Positions 1 through 8,378 of a stretch of DNA of 44,117 nt are shown here, piece by piece. This DNA comes from Deltaproteobacteria bacterium (GTDB lineage: Bacteria > Myxococcota_A > UBA796 > GCA-2862545). Made by a program: the position numbers and the translations under genes. The notes beneath the pieces are model-generated. The model worked only from the letters and a program-made list of their open reading frames with translations. It searched no databases and was not told the DNA's origin. Numbering within the stretch: the first letter of the stretch is position 1; the number at the start of each line of letters is the position of its first letter. The stretch spans positions 1-44,117 of the forward strand of contig JAFGVK010000213.1 in the NCBI GenBank assembly GCA_016938035.1, in the 5' to 3' direction.

Positions 1-677
1 ACGGCTCTGGAGCGCAGGTCAGCGGGAGGGCGCACGGAGCTAGAGATGAGTCCGAATCGACCGACAACTAGGTTGACATTCATCGAAGTCGAGCGACAAC
101 TAGGTTGACATTCATCGGCGCGGCTCGTCCCGCCGAGCGGGCGATGCCGGCACACCGAGGCATCAACCCCACCATCGGGCCCGTGTCGGTATCGGACGTG
201 TCCGGACGCGCGCCACGCCCTGCTCCGCCTGAGGGCCCGGCGGATCCACAGCCCCCACGACATGCCCAACCGGGACCGCCACGCCGCGACGTGCTTCCTG
301 TTCGCCAAGGGCGTGGCGGTCGGCTGAGGGGAGGGCCTCGTCGTGAGGAGCGCCGCGGCGCCAACAGCTCGCGAGCACCGGAGCCGTGAGAGGAGCGCAG
401 CGGGGCCACGAGGGCGTTGAATTGGAACGCGCGAGGGGGTCCCGTACAGTGACCAAGTCCCACGGAAGACTCCCCGGCGCGTGGGCGGCGTCAGGAGCCC
501 AGCGGTGGGCTCACACCGGCCACCTGCTCGGAGCAAGGCCACGGTTCGCCATGGATCGCTAGCAGATGGTAGACACGTGCGGTTTGCCAAACACCAATAC
601 CACCGCCCGCGCCCTCACCCCTGAGGCCCGCTTCACAGCAAACGTGTTACGCGGGCCCCCTACCCCAAGGAGCATCC
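1..677. other. Non-coding stretch upstream of sat
   Basis: No convincing gene is visible; the open frames here are GC-driven and lack a ribosome binding site or recognisable residues. It contains a tandem direct repeat at 57-120 and a small inverted repeat at 582-592 (GTTTG-C-CAAAC) about 85 bp before the sat start, which could be an operator but has no other support. A short plus-frame run around 220-326 reads like a C-terminal coding remnant, but I cannot assign it to a family. Confidence 0.5.
57..120. repeat. Tandem 32-bp direct repeat (two copies)
   Basis: Copies at 57-88 and 89-120 share an uninterrupted 24-nt core (62-85 and 94-117) and differ at only a few bases outside it. The core contains GACAACTAGGTTGACATTC. 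The TTGACA hexamer could act as a -35 element, but tandem copies of such a sequence also resemble the multiple terminal repeats of some insertion sequences. No transposase is present inside the window, so an element could only extend to the left of position 1. Confidence 0.7.
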
Positions 678-1934
678 ATGAACCTCGTCCCCGTCCACGG
701 CGGCCTCGCGGCCCCGATCAACCGCTTCGTCAAGCTCACCGATCGCAAGGCCCTGCTCGCAGAGGCTGCCACCATGCCGACCATCGCGGTGACCAAGGCC
801 GACCTCGCCACCGTCTACCGCATCGCTGACGGCACCCTGTCTCCCCTGCCCGGTTTCATGTGCGAGAAGACCTACAACCGCGTCCTCGACGAGCGTGTGG
901 TGGAGAACAATGGGGTGGACTACGCCTGGACCATCCCCCTGTCGCTCCCCCTCTCCGAGCGGGAGGCCGCCGCCATCAAGGTGGGTGGGATGGCCGCGAT
1001 GATCGACCCCGACGGTCAGGTCATCGGCGTGATCACCGTGTCCTCGCTCTTCACCTGGGACAAGGCCCGCTACATCAAGGGCGTCTACGGGACCGACCGC
1101 ACCGACCACCCGGGCGGCGCGATGGTGATGGACGACGAGCGCACCATGCTGGTGGGCGGCAAGATCCAGGTGCTCCCCTTCCTGCCCAACCCCGTGTACG
1201 GCCACCAGGTCCTGAGCCCCAACGCCACCCGCACCCTGATCGCCGACAAGGGCTGGGAGGCGGCCCTCGCCTTCCAGACGCGCAACCCGCTCCACCGCGC
1301 ACACGAGTACGCGCTGGTGTACGGCCTGGAGGAGCTGACCCGCAAGGGCCTGTACGCCGGCGCCGTGCTCAACCCCCTAGTGGGCGAGCTGAAGGGTGAC
1401 GACGTCGACGCCGCCACCAGGATGCGCTGCTACAACACCCTCAAGGATCTACAGCTGCTCGGTCAGGGCGACGCCGACACCGCACTGTGGGACGACAAGG
1501 GCTACTGCATCCCCGAGGTGTTCGAGCTGGTGGGCCTGGACATCAAGATGCACTACGCCGGCCCCGCGGAGGCGGTGATGCACGCAATCTACCGCCAGAA
1601 CCACGGCTACTCCCACATCGTGATCGGCCGCAAGCACGCGGACGCCCCCTACTTCGACGGCACCCCTATCTGGGGCGACTTCGACGCGCAGACCATCTTC
1701 AGCGACCTGCGAGGCGAGCTGCACATCCAGACCGTGAACGTTGGCTTCGCCGCCTACTACGACGGGATGGGCCGCGTAGACCTCATGGAGAAGCACCAGG
1801 GCGAGAAGCCCTTCTTCATCTCCGGCTCCAAGGTGCGCGAGATCCTGGTGTCCGGCGAGCGCCCCGACGCGCGCATCCTCCGCCCGGAGATCGCGGACAT
1901 CCTGATCCAGGTCTACAAAGAGCACCAGGCCTGA
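678..1934 (+). CDS. sat: Sulfate adenylyltransferase (ATP sulfurylase)
   Basis: Converts sulfate and ATP to adenosine 5'-phosphosulfate and pyrophosphate, the first step of sulfate activation in the cytoplasm. The 418-residue protein has the usual length of the homo-oligomeric Sat family. The active-site segment QTRNPLHRAHE lies at about residues 200-210, followed by the GRKHADAP segment (family GRdHAG) and the C-terminal ISGSKVREIL segment (family ISGTxvR). The start follows AAGGAG with a good spacing. No APS kinase or APS reductase is adjacent. A sulfate ABC transporter operon lies 32 kb downstream in the same window, so uptake and activation are both encoded here but not in one operon. The direction (assimilation or the reverse) cannot be told from sequence. 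Confidence 0.96.
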   Translation: MNLVPVHGGLAAPINRFVKLTDRKALLAEAATMPTIAVTKADLATVYRIADGTLSPLPGFMCEKTYNRVLDERVVENNGVDYAWTIPLSLPLSEREAAAIKVGGMAAMIDPDGQVIGVITVSSLFTWDKARYIKGVYGTDRTDHPGGAMVMDDERTMLVGGKIQVLPFLPNPVYGHQVLSPNATRTLIADKGWEAALAFQTRNPLHRAHEYALVYGLEELTRKGLYAGAVLNPLVGELKGDDVDAATRMRCYNTLKDLQLLGQGDADTALWDDKGYCIPEVFELVGLDIKMHYAGPAEAVMHAIYRQNHGYSHIVIGRKHADAPYFDGTPIWGDFDAQTIFSDLRGELHIQTVNVGFAAYYDGMGRVDLMEKHQGEKPFFISGSKVREILVSGERPDARILRPEIADILIQVYKEHQA

Positions 1935-1951
1935 GCTCAAACCGACGGGGG

Positions 1952-1962
1952 CGTGCTACAGT
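1952..1962 (+). promoter_or_regulatory. Possible extended -10 promoter element for the YbjN gene
   Basis: CGTGCTACAGT lies 23 nt before the ATG at 1986 and matches a TGC-TAnnnT extended -10. Near-identical strings precede the genes at 5454 and 9702. No good -35 is visible, so this rests on recurrence alone. Confidence 0.3.
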
Positions 1963-1985
1963 CGCCCCCACCAAGGAGGTCCACC

Positions 1986-2444
1986 ATGGGACGAGCCCTC
2001 GACGCGTTCAAGCAGTTCTTCACTGAAGACGAGTGGCCCTTTGACGAGGTGGAGGAGCACGCGATGCTCACCACCGGGTTCAAGGGAAAGAACGGAAACT
2101 TCCGATGCTACGTTCGCGAGCGGTCGGAGCAGGAGCAGATCGCCTTCTACTCGGTCAGCCCGATGGACGTGCCCGGCGAGCACCGCACCGCGGTGGCCGA
2201 ATTCGTCGCCCGAGCCAACTACGGGATGGTGATCGGCAACTTCGAGTTCGACTTCTCCGACGGGGAGATCCGCTACAAGACCTCCGCGGACGTAGAGGGC
2301 ACCGAGGTCAACCAGACCTTCGTCAAGAACTTGGTGTACGCCAACCTGGTGATGATGGATCAGTACCTGCCTGGCCTGATGCAGGTGGTCTACGCGGGCG
2401 TCACGCCCCTCGACGCCATCCGCACCATCGAGCAGGCGAACTAG
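1986..2444 (+). CDS. YbjN-domain protein
   Basis: A 152-residue soluble protein that I place in the YbjN family (type III secretion chaperone-like fold). The central part (FYSVSPMDVPGEHR, then AEFVARANYGMVIGNFEFD, then RYKTSADVEG) and the following VKNLVYANL stretch are typical of it. The family has been linked to stress tolerance and sensory regulation, but no reaction is established. The frame is open upstream to 1953, but the ATG at 1986 follows a near-consensus AAGGAGG with ideal spacing, so it is chosen. The gene sits 51 bp after sat on the same strand, with its own possible promoter in that gap. It ends tail to tail, 16 bp from the DUF362 gene. Confidence 0.85.
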   Translation: MGRALDAFKQFFTEDEWPFDEVEEHAMLTTGFKGKNGNFRCYVRERSEQEQIAFYSVSPMDVPGEHRTAVAEFVARANYGMVIGNFEFDFSDGEIRYKTSADVEGTEVNQTFVKNLVYANLVMMDQYLPGLMQVVYAGVTPLDAIRTIEQAN

Positions 2445-2460
2445 CGTCGGCCCCTGGCCG

Positions 2461-3537
2461 TCAGCGCATCGCCACCTCCACCAGCTCCACCTCCTCGCTG
2501 CCCATCCCTAGCGAGGAGGCGTAGCGGTGCTGGACCAGCGCAGGCCCCGCTCGGTGCGCCCACCGCTCCAGGGTGTCGCCGGTGCGCTGCCGCACCATCC
2601 GCTGAATCGCGAGATCCACGGCGACAGGGTCCCAGCCCGCGAAGAGGCCGATGTCCTCCACCAAGGGCATCATACGCTTCCCGGCGCAGTCGCACTCCGC
2701 CACTAGGTCCAGGGCCACCCCGATGAAGGCTGCCCTCCCGCGCTTTGCGGCGACCACCCCCGCGGCGTGCTCGACCATCCGCTCCTGCAGCTCCTCCCCG
2801 TGCGCCTCCCAGGGGGCGGAGATCGCACCCTGGCGACAGAGCGAGACGCAGTCCCCACAGCTCCCGCAGCGCTCCGGGTCGATCCAGGCCCTCCCGTCCA
2901 CCATCTCGACCGCGCTCCTGGGGCAGGAGGAGACGCAGACCTCGCACCCCACGCAGCGGGCCGCGACCACCGAAGGCGTGCCCGCCCGATGGATGAGGAG
3001 CTTTGACCTGCGCGACACGCACCCCATCCCCAGGTGCTTGAGCACCCCGGACAGGCCCGCGCCCAGGTGGGCGGTGACGTGGGCCACCACCAGCAGCGCG
3101 TCCGCCTCGTGGATCGCCGCGGCCACACGCACCTCCTGAAAGTGCCTGCCGCGGACCGGCACCGCCACCTCCGACAGCCCGGACAGGCCGTCCGCCGCGA
3201 CGAAGGGCGCCCCCAGCGCCCCCAGCCCGAAGCCGTGCCGGTGCGCCACCAGGGCGTGTGATGCCGCGTTGGCGCGAGCGCTCTCCCCCAGGGGAGCGGT
3301 GTCGGTGAGGAACGGCCGTCCGCCGCCCAGGGAGATCTCCCGGATCAGCCCTTTGACAACGTGCGGCGTGAGGTAGGTGCGGTTGCCGGGCTCGCCCACC
3401 GTGACCTTCACCGCGACGAGATCGTTCGGCTGGATGAGCGTCGAGAACCCGGCGGCGTCCCACAGGGCGAGCGCCTTGGCCTCCAGCAGCGCTGGCGCAT
3501 CCTCTCTACGGGCAGAAACCCAGTGCACCGTGCTCAT
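2461..3537 (-). CDS. DUF362 protein with two [4Fe-4S] ferredoxin motifs
   Basis: A 358-residue protein with an N-terminal DUF362 domain (residues about 1-190, including KVTVGEPGNRTYL) and a bacterial-type 2x[4Fe-4S] ferredoxin module. The cluster cysteines are at 195/198/201/205 and 224/227/230/234 (CVGCEVCVSSCP and CGSCGDCVSLC). Family members are thought to be cytoplasmic iron-sulfur electron carriers, but no substrate is known. The frame extends upstream to 3600, but the internal ATG at 3537 follows AAGGTGAGC and begins the conserved sequence, so it is chosen. No signal peptide is visible. It is divergently transcribed from the subtilase gene with a 198-bp gap, and a possible promoter motif at 3603-3621 faces this gene. 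Confidence 0.88.
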   Translation of the reverse strand: MSTVHWVSARREDAPALLEAKALALWDAAGFSTLIQPNDLVAVKVTVGEPGNRTYLTPHVVKGLIREISLGGGRPFLTDTAPLGESARANAASHALVAHRHGFGLGALGAPFVAADGLSGLSEVAVPVRGRHFQEVRVAAAIHEADALLVVAHVTAHLGAGLSGVLKHLGMGCVSRRSKLLIHRAGTPSVVAARCVGCEVCVSSCPRSAVEMVDGRAWIDPERCGSCGDCVSLCRQGAISAPWEAHGEELQERMVEHAAGVVAAKRGRAAFIGVALDLVAECDCAGKRMMPLVEDIGLFAGWDPVAVDLAIQRMVRQRTGDTLERWAHRAGPALVQHRYASSLGMGSEEVELVEVAMR

Positions 3538-3693
3538 GCTCACCTTCCCACACGATCCTAGCGCAGACCGCGAGCGGCGTGGGGGCCCCACTGCGCGCAC
3601 CGAACCGTATCCGATGAGACACCCACGGAACGGGGGGGGTCGCTGTTGAACCAGTTTCTCCCGCAGGATGCGATGACAGGCAGCCGATCGGGT

Positions 3694-3709
3694 TGGCCCA
3701 AGCCTTGCA
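3694..3709 (+). promoter_or_regulatory. Sigma-54 (-24/-12) promoter for the subtilase gene
   Basis: TGGCCCA-AGCC-TTGCA has the GG and GC dinucleotides exactly 12 bp apart, as sigma-54 RNA polymerase requires, and it ends 26 nt before the ATG. It differs from consensus TGGCACG at two positions. Transcription would start at about 3720. No copy of the CCGCGA/TCGCGG palindrome is seen upstream, so the activator may differ from that of the sulfate operon. Confidence 0.65.
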
Positions 3710-3735
3710 ACAGGGTCACCCCTACCAGGTGACCC

Positions 3736-5211
3736 ATGCGCCTCAGCCTGCCCTCACTCCTGCTCCTCTCCGCCTGCTCCACCCTCCCGCTGGATGAGCC
3801 GTCGCGCGCCGAGGTGATGCCCTCGGGCCCGATGCTGATCGTGGGGTTCAGGGGCGCACCCCAGGGGGCCCTAGACCGGGGCGCCCTCCGCGCAGCCGCG
3901 CTGCTCCCGTCGATCCGGGTGGGGCTGTTCCCCTCACCCCAGGGGAGCGCGCAACAAGCGCTGCTCCAGCGCCTCGCCACCGACCCCAACGTGGCGTGGG
4001 TAGAGCTGGATCAGCCCGTGTACGCCGCCACCAAGGGGCAGGACGCAGCGACAGACCCCTACCGCACCTACCAGTGGAACCTCGACCTGATCGGCGCCTC
4101 CGAGGCCAACAAGGTGAACACTGGCAAGGGCGTGGTTGTGGCCGTGCTGGACACCGGCGTCTCCTCGGGGCCGCTGGACGGGATCGACGGGCTGCTGGAG
4201 GGGTGGGATTTCGTGAACGAGGACGGCGACCCCGCCGACGACAACGGCCACGGGACCCACGTCGCGGGCACTATCGCGCAGAACACCGGAAACGGCATGG
4301 GGGTGGCGGGGATCGCGCCGGACGCAGCCCTGCTGCCTGTCAAGGTGCTGGACGCGGACGGGTCCGGGTGGACCTCGGTGCTGGTCCAGGGGATCGCCTA
4401 TGCTGTCGCCGAGGGCGCGGACGTGATCAACATGAGCCTTGGAACAGGGACCCACAGCAGAGCGCTCGACGAGGCGCTCAGCGCCGCCTCGGACGCCGGG
4501 GTGCTCCTGGTCGCGGCGAGCGGCAACGACGGAGAGGAGGGGGTGATGTGGCCGGCTGCCCACAGGGCGGTGATCGCGGTGGGCGCCTCGGACGGCGCGG
4601 GCGCGCGGGCCCCCTACTCCAACACCGGGCCGCAGCTAGACCTGATCGCGCCTGGCGGAGACCTTGGCGAAGATCTCGATGGGGACGGCGTGCGAGACGG
4701 AATTCTCCAAGAGACCGTGCGGATGGGCGGCTGGGACTGGTACCTGTTCCAGGGCACCTCGATGGCGACCCCGCACGTAGCCGCAACCGGGGCCCTGCTG
4801 ATGGCCGAGGGGGCCACCGCCCAAGAGGCGCGCGCGGCGATGCTCGGCAGCGCTCTGGACCTGGAGGGCGTAGGACGCGACGACAGCACTGGCGCTGGGC
4901 TGCTCCAGGCAGACGCAGCCATGGACCTGCTCCTAGCGGGCAACAAGAAGCCAGAGGCCCCCCCAGAGGACGACACCAGTCCGCCAAGCATCGGGTCAGT
5001 CCGGCTCACCGCACAGGGGACCGTGCTGTTCGAGACCGACGAGCCCACCGCAAGCTGGATCTGCAGCGACACCTTCACTAGGTGCGTCTCCGCGTCCGAG
5101 GTCCCATCTACCCTGCACCAGGCGGATCCCGGCGACCTGGAGTCCGTGCTGCTCTTCGCAGAGGATGAGGCGGGCAACACCGCGATGGCGGGGCCCTACC
5201 GCATGCTCTGA
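3736..5211 (+). CDS. Lipoprotein subtilisin-like serine protease (S8 family)
   Basis: A 491-residue exported peptidase. The N-terminus (MRLSLPSLLLLSAC) is a lipoprotein signal peptide with the lipid-modified Cys at residue 14. A propeptide-like stretch follows to about residue 110. The catalytic triad is visible: Asp139 in VAVLDTG, His172 in NGHGTHVAGT and Ser342 in GTSMATPHVA, with the oxyanion Asn in AASGNDG between them. The last 90 residues form a small C-terminal domain with one Cys pair (ICSDTFTRC). The protein should act on extracellular or periplasmic proteins from the cell surface. The start is supported by the signal peptide; the ribosome binding site (AGGTG) is moderate. A sigma-54 promoter lies directly upstream, so expression is probably activator-dependent. 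Confidence 0.93.
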   Translation: MRLSLPSLLLLSACSTLPLDEPSRAEVMPSGPMLIVGFRGAPQGALDRGALRAAALLPSIRVGLFPSPQGSAQQALLQRLATDPNVAWVELDQPVYAATKGQDAATDPYRTYQWNLDLIGASEANKVNTGKGVVVAVLDTGVSSGPLDGIDGLLEGWDFVNEDGDPADDNGHGTHVAGTIAQNTGNGMGVAGIAPDAALLPVKVLDADGSGWTSVLVQGIAYAVAEGADVINMSLGTGTHSRALDEALSAASDAGVLLVAASGNDGEEGVMWPAAHRAVIAVGASDGAGARAPYSNTGPQLDLIAPGGDLGEDLDGDGVRDGILQETVRMGGWDWYLFQGTSMATPHVAATGALLMAEGATAQEARAAMLGSALDLEGVGRDDSTGAGLLQADAAMDLLLAGNKKPEAPPEDDTSPPSIGSVRLTAQGTVLFETDEPTASWICSDTFTRCVSASEVPSTLHQADPGDLESVLLFAEDEAGNTAMAGPYRML

Positions 5212-5412
5212 GGGCAGGAGGGGATCCGGGCAGCCCGCGATCACCGCCGCGCGCCACCGACGGCACCGCCGCCCCGGGAGCGCGATTCCGACGCTGGCGG
5301 AGGCCCTGTCCGGCGCAGCAAGGACATACCGGTTCCCCAAACCGTGCTATGCGGGATCCTCCTGTGGAGGTGCCGCGGCAGGGCGCCTCGCGTGCAAAGC
5401 GCCGCATGCCAA

Positions 5413-5423
5413 CGTGCTATGCT
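5413..5423 (+). promoter_or_regulatory. Possible extended -10 promoter element for the histidine kinase gene
   Basis: CGTGCTATGCT lies 30 nt before the ATG and matches the same TGC-TAnnnT pattern seen before the genes at 1986 and 9702. A second copy (CGTGCTATGCG) lies at 5343-5353. No -35 consensus is visible. Confidence 0.3.
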
Positions 5424-5453
5424 CGCCCATATCAGATGAGATAGGGTGTTCCC

Positions 5454-7148
5454 ATGCACAGGGCCGCACAGGAGCGTCAGACCAAAGCACAGGCGATGCG
5501 CTGGCTCGATGGCGCGACGCTCTGGGCGGGCGTCCCCGCGCTGCTGCTCATCGCCACGCTGAGCGCAGGCCGCAGCGGGATGAGCGGCTGGCTCGTCGCC
5601 TATGCGTCCACCGCGTTGGGGGCCCTTCTCCTTCCCACACTCGGGGCCCGCCTCCCGACCAGGATCCGAGCTTGGGCCTATGTGGAGCTGCTGCTGGTGA
5701 TCGCGTTCACCTCCATCGCCATCCACGGGACCCTGCCGGGGACCGGCGTGATCTTCACCGGCGCGGTGATGATCGCCGCGGTGCTCCTCGACCGCCGCGC
5801 CATCTGGATCGCGGTCGGCCAGATCCCGGTGCTGCTGACCGCCAGCGCCCTGCTGGTGCCGAGCGCGCTCGCCGCGACCGACTGGCTTCGGATCGGGATC
5901 ACGAGCCTGACGATCATCGTGCCGCTTGGCCTGATGCTCAACCTGTTGATCCACCAGCTGGAGCTCAGCCGCCAGCAGACGATCCAGGCGCTAGAGGACG
6001 CGCAGGCTGCCCACCATGGACGCCGGCGCCTGTCCGAGGAGCTCAACCGCGCCCTGCGCCTGGAGTCGCTCGGGCGACTGGCGGGGGGCGTCGCTCACGA
6101 CGTCAACAACGCCCTCTCAGTGGTGATGAGCAACGGCGAGCTGCTCGCGGAGGGCTACGGCTCGGCCGAGGAGCGCGCCGAGATGCTCGCCGACGTGCTC
6201 CACGCCGCCCACTCAGCGAGGGAGGTCATCGACCAGCTCATGCTGCTCGGACGGGCCAGGGGGCATGGCGAGGGGCCGACCGACGTGAGCGCGACACTCC
6301 AGCCCATCACCAGGGCGCTCCGTCGCCTCCTCCCCGAGAGCATCGACCTGGACGTGCGCCTTGAGACCGAGGCCTGGGCAGCGGTGGCCCCCTCAACCCT
6401 CGACCACATCCTCCTCAACCTCACCCTCAACGCTCGAGACGCGATGCCTGAGGGGGGCAGGCTCTCCGTGAGCGCGACCGCCCACGAGGGGTGGGTGGCC
6501 ATCGCGGTGGGTGACACCGGCCAAGGCATGAGCGAGGACGTCAAGGCCCGTCTCTTCGAGCCCTTCTTCACCACGAAGAAGGAGGGGCGCGGCACCGGTC
6601 TGGGGCTGACCTCCGTGTATAGCAAGGTCCACGAGGCGGGCGGCACCCTGAGCGTCGAGAGCCGGGAGGGGGAGGGCTCGGTGTTCACCCTGCGGCTCCC
6701 GGCGGTCCCCCCCCCTGAGCAGACCGCCCCCGAGGGGATGATCCCTGGTCCACTCCGCCCCCTGGTCGTGCTGCTGGTGGAGGACGACGACCGCGTCCGC
6801 GCGGGAATGGCCAGGATGCTCGACCGGGACCGCCATCAGGTGTCGCAGGCCCACGACGAGCGCAGCGCGCGGGCGCGGCTGGTGGAGGGCGCGCGCTTCG
6901 ACCTGCTGCTCACCGACGCGGTGATGCCCGACTCGGACACCGCCGCGATGATCGACGCGTTCCACTCCGCCTTCCCCTCGGCGCCGGTGTTGGTCTGCTC
7001 TGGGTGGTCCGAAAAATCTCACGAGCGCGTGACACAGCTCGGAATAGAGCACCTCTACTTGCTCCAGAAGCCCCTCACGCCTACCGGCCTCAGGGCCGCC
7101 ATCGCGCGCGCGGTGCGCCGCGCGGATCAGGCGACACAGGCTCACTAG
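5454..7148 (+). CDS. Membrane hybrid sensor histidine kinase with C-terminal receiver
   Basis: A 564-residue two-component protein. Residues about 20-170 contain roughly six hydrophobic segments with almost no extracytoplasmic loop, so the membrane part itself probably senses. The HisKA domain has the phosphorylated His215 in GGVAHDVNN. The ATPase domain follows with N box NLTLNARDAMP, then VGDTGQGMS, FEPFFTTK and GTGLGL. The C-terminal receiver starts at about residue 436 with acidic LVEDDD, phosphoacceptor Asp488 (LLTDAVMP) and the conserved Lys in QKPLT. This layout resembles soluble NtrB-like hybrid kinases with internal phosphotransfer. Two receiver proteins follow downstream, making them plausible partners, but the 426-bp gap shows they are not in the same simple operon. 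Confidence 0.92.
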   Translation: MHRAAQERQTKAQAMRWLDGATLWAGVPALLLIATLSAGRSGMSGWLVAYASTALGALLLPTLGARLPTRIRAWAYVELLLVIAFTSIAIHGTLPGTGVIFTGAVMIAAVLLDRRAIWIAVGQIPVLLTASALLVPSALAATDWLRIGITSLTIIVPLGLMLNLLIHQLELSRQQTIQALEDAQAAHHGRRRLSEELNRALRLESLGRLAGGVAHDVNNALSVVMSNGELLAEGYGSAEERAEMLADVLHAAHSAREVIDQLMLLGRARGHGEGPTDVSATLQPITRALRRLLPESIDLDVRLETEAWAAVAPSTLDHILLNLTLNARDAMPEGGRLSVSATAHEGWVAIAVGDTGQGMSEDVKARLFEPFFTTKKEGRGTGLGLTSVYSKVHEAGGTLSVESREGEGSVFTLRLPAVPPPEQTAPEGMIPGPLRPLVVLLVEDDDRVRAGMARMLDRDRHQVSQAHDERSARARLVEGARFDLLLTDAVMPDSDTAAMIDAFHSAFPSAPVLVCSGWSEKSHERVTQLGIEHLYLLQKPLTPTGLRAAIARAVRRADQATQAH

Positions 7149-7574
7149 CGCGGCGATCGTGCCCCCCCACCCAGCGGGCTGGTTTCGCCCGTGGTCGGTC
7201 ACCTGCTCCGCCACGCCCTCTCCTCCGGAGACCGGGCCTAGCCCTCCGGCCTCCTCCGTCGAACCCACCTCGATGTGCTCGGTCCGGGCTGCCCGTTCGA
7301 CGCTCCAGGTCGACGGGGGCACGCCCCGAGCACCGGGCGGTAGGGCCGGCTGCCCGTCCCGCGGCCCCCTGCCCAGGTCCCCACCCGAGGACGACAGGAT
7401 CCGGGTGACCTCCACAGGAGGAGTGCTCCCCGCCTGCGCGGGACCGAGTGTAGGTCGGGACCGCCTGTGCCACCCTGCGGGGAGTCCTCCCCGCCTGCGC
7501 GGGACCGAGCCTATACAAACACTGCTCAAGGTCCCGCCCACCTCACCGATTGAATCTGAAACCCAGGAGCATCG
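7149..7574. other. Non-coding stretch between the kinase and the receiver genes
   Basis: No gene is supported. The right part holds two 29-bp repeats (7420-7509). A strong inverted repeat lies at 7478-7495 (GCGGGGAG-TC-CTCCCCGC) and overlaps the start of the second repeat. Upstream of 7420 I looked for further repeat copies in 61-bp phase and found none above chance for this base composition. Confidence 0.5.
7420..7509. CRISPR. Two-repeat, type I-E-like mini-CRISPR (or paired operator)
   Basis: Two 29-bp repeats at 7420-7448 and 7481-7509 differ at a single base (7425 versus 7486) and flank a 32-bp spacer, giving a period of exactly 61 bp. The repeat carries CTCCCCGCCTGCGCGGGACC, in which CCCGC and GCGGG can pair around CTGC. 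This matches the length, period and CCCCGC/GCGGG hairpin of type I-E repeats. No cas gene, leader or further repeat is present in the window, so a solitary array fed by a distant cas locus, a relic, or two copies of a regulator site 66 bp before the next gene all remain possible. Confidence 0.45.
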
Positions 7575-8345
7575 ATGGGCCACGTCCTGATCATCGAAGA
7601 CAGCCCGACCCTCTCGCGCGGCATGGCGCGGCTGGTCCGAGGGCAGGCCAACCTGGTGCCGGTCACCGCCATGTCCCTCTCAGGCGCGCGGTTGATCCTC
7701 GACAGCGCCCCCCCGGAGGAGCACTTCATGGCGGCGCTGGTCGACATGCACCTCCCGGACGCCGAGGGGACCGACATCCTTGACGCGCTCCAGCGCTATC
7801 AGCTCCCGATCATCGTGTTTACCGCGGACTACGACGCCGTGCTGCACGCAGAGGCAGCCAAGCGACAGGTGGTGGAGTACCTACTGAAGGACAGCCCCGC
7901 GGTGGGGGACTACGTGGTGCGCCTGCTGCAGCGCCTGGACCGCAACCGCCACACCAAGGTGCTGGTCGTGGACGGATCGCGCCTCGCCAGGGCCAGCGCC
8001 AGGCGGCGGCTGGAGCGCCACAACCTCGTGGTGTTCGAGGCGGAGAGCGGCGAGCTGGCCCTCCAGCTCCTCGACGCACAGCAGGGCGTGTCGCTGGTGC
8101 TCACCGCGCTCAACCTCCCCGGGATGGATGCAGACGAGTTATCAAGGAAAATCCGACACAAGTACCCGCGCAAGGCCACCGCGATCATCGGCGTGTGGGA
8201 CCCGGATCACGTACCGCAGCTGGCCAGGTTCCTCAAGGGGGGGGCCAGCGACATCCTCATGAGGGACTGCGCCGACGAGGTGTTCCACCTCAGGGTGATG
8301 CAGAACCTGGAGCTGCTGGAGCACCTCCAGAGCGCGCCGCTCTGA
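7575..8345 (+). CDS. Tandem receiver protein with degenerate second receiver
   Basis: A 256-residue cytoplasmic protein made of two response-regulator receiver domains and no output domain. The first receiver (about 1-125) is intact: acidic IIEDS, phosphoacceptor Asp57 (LVDMHLPDA) and Lys in LLKDSPAV. The second (about 133-250) has lost its chemistry: the acidic pair is DG rather than DD, Ala178 replaces the phosphoacceptor (VLTALNLPG), and the conserved Lys is Arg (ILMRDC). It aligns over its whole length with the first 245 residues of the next gene, so it is a tandem duplicate that lost GGDEF. It probably acts as a phosphate sink or a pairing partner for the cyclase. The ATG follows CAGGAG. 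Confidence 0.9.
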   Translation: MGHVLIIEDSPTLSRGMARLVRGQANLVPVTAMSLSGARLILDSAPPEEHFMAALVDMHLPDAEGTDILDALQRYQLPIIVFTADYDAVLHAEAAKRQVVEYLLKDSPAVGDYVVRLLQRLDRNRHTKVLVVDGSRLARASARRRLERHNLVVFEAESGELALQLLDAQQGVSLVLTALNLPGMDADELSRKIRHKYPRKATAIIGVWDPDHVPQLARFLKGGASDILMRDCADEVFHLRVMQNLELLEHLQSAPL

Positions 8346-8378
8346 TCCATCCCAGCGGGGCAACGGCGCGGAGGTTCC

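Noticed and set aside
678..1934. Bifunctional ATP sulfurylase/APS kinase
   Set aside because: The protein ends after the ISGSKVREIL region at 418 residues; there is no APS kinase Walker A segment.
7149..7419. More CRISPR repeats upstream in 61-bp phase
   Set aside because: The expected positions (7359, 7298 and so on) match the repeat at about chance level for GC-rich DNA.
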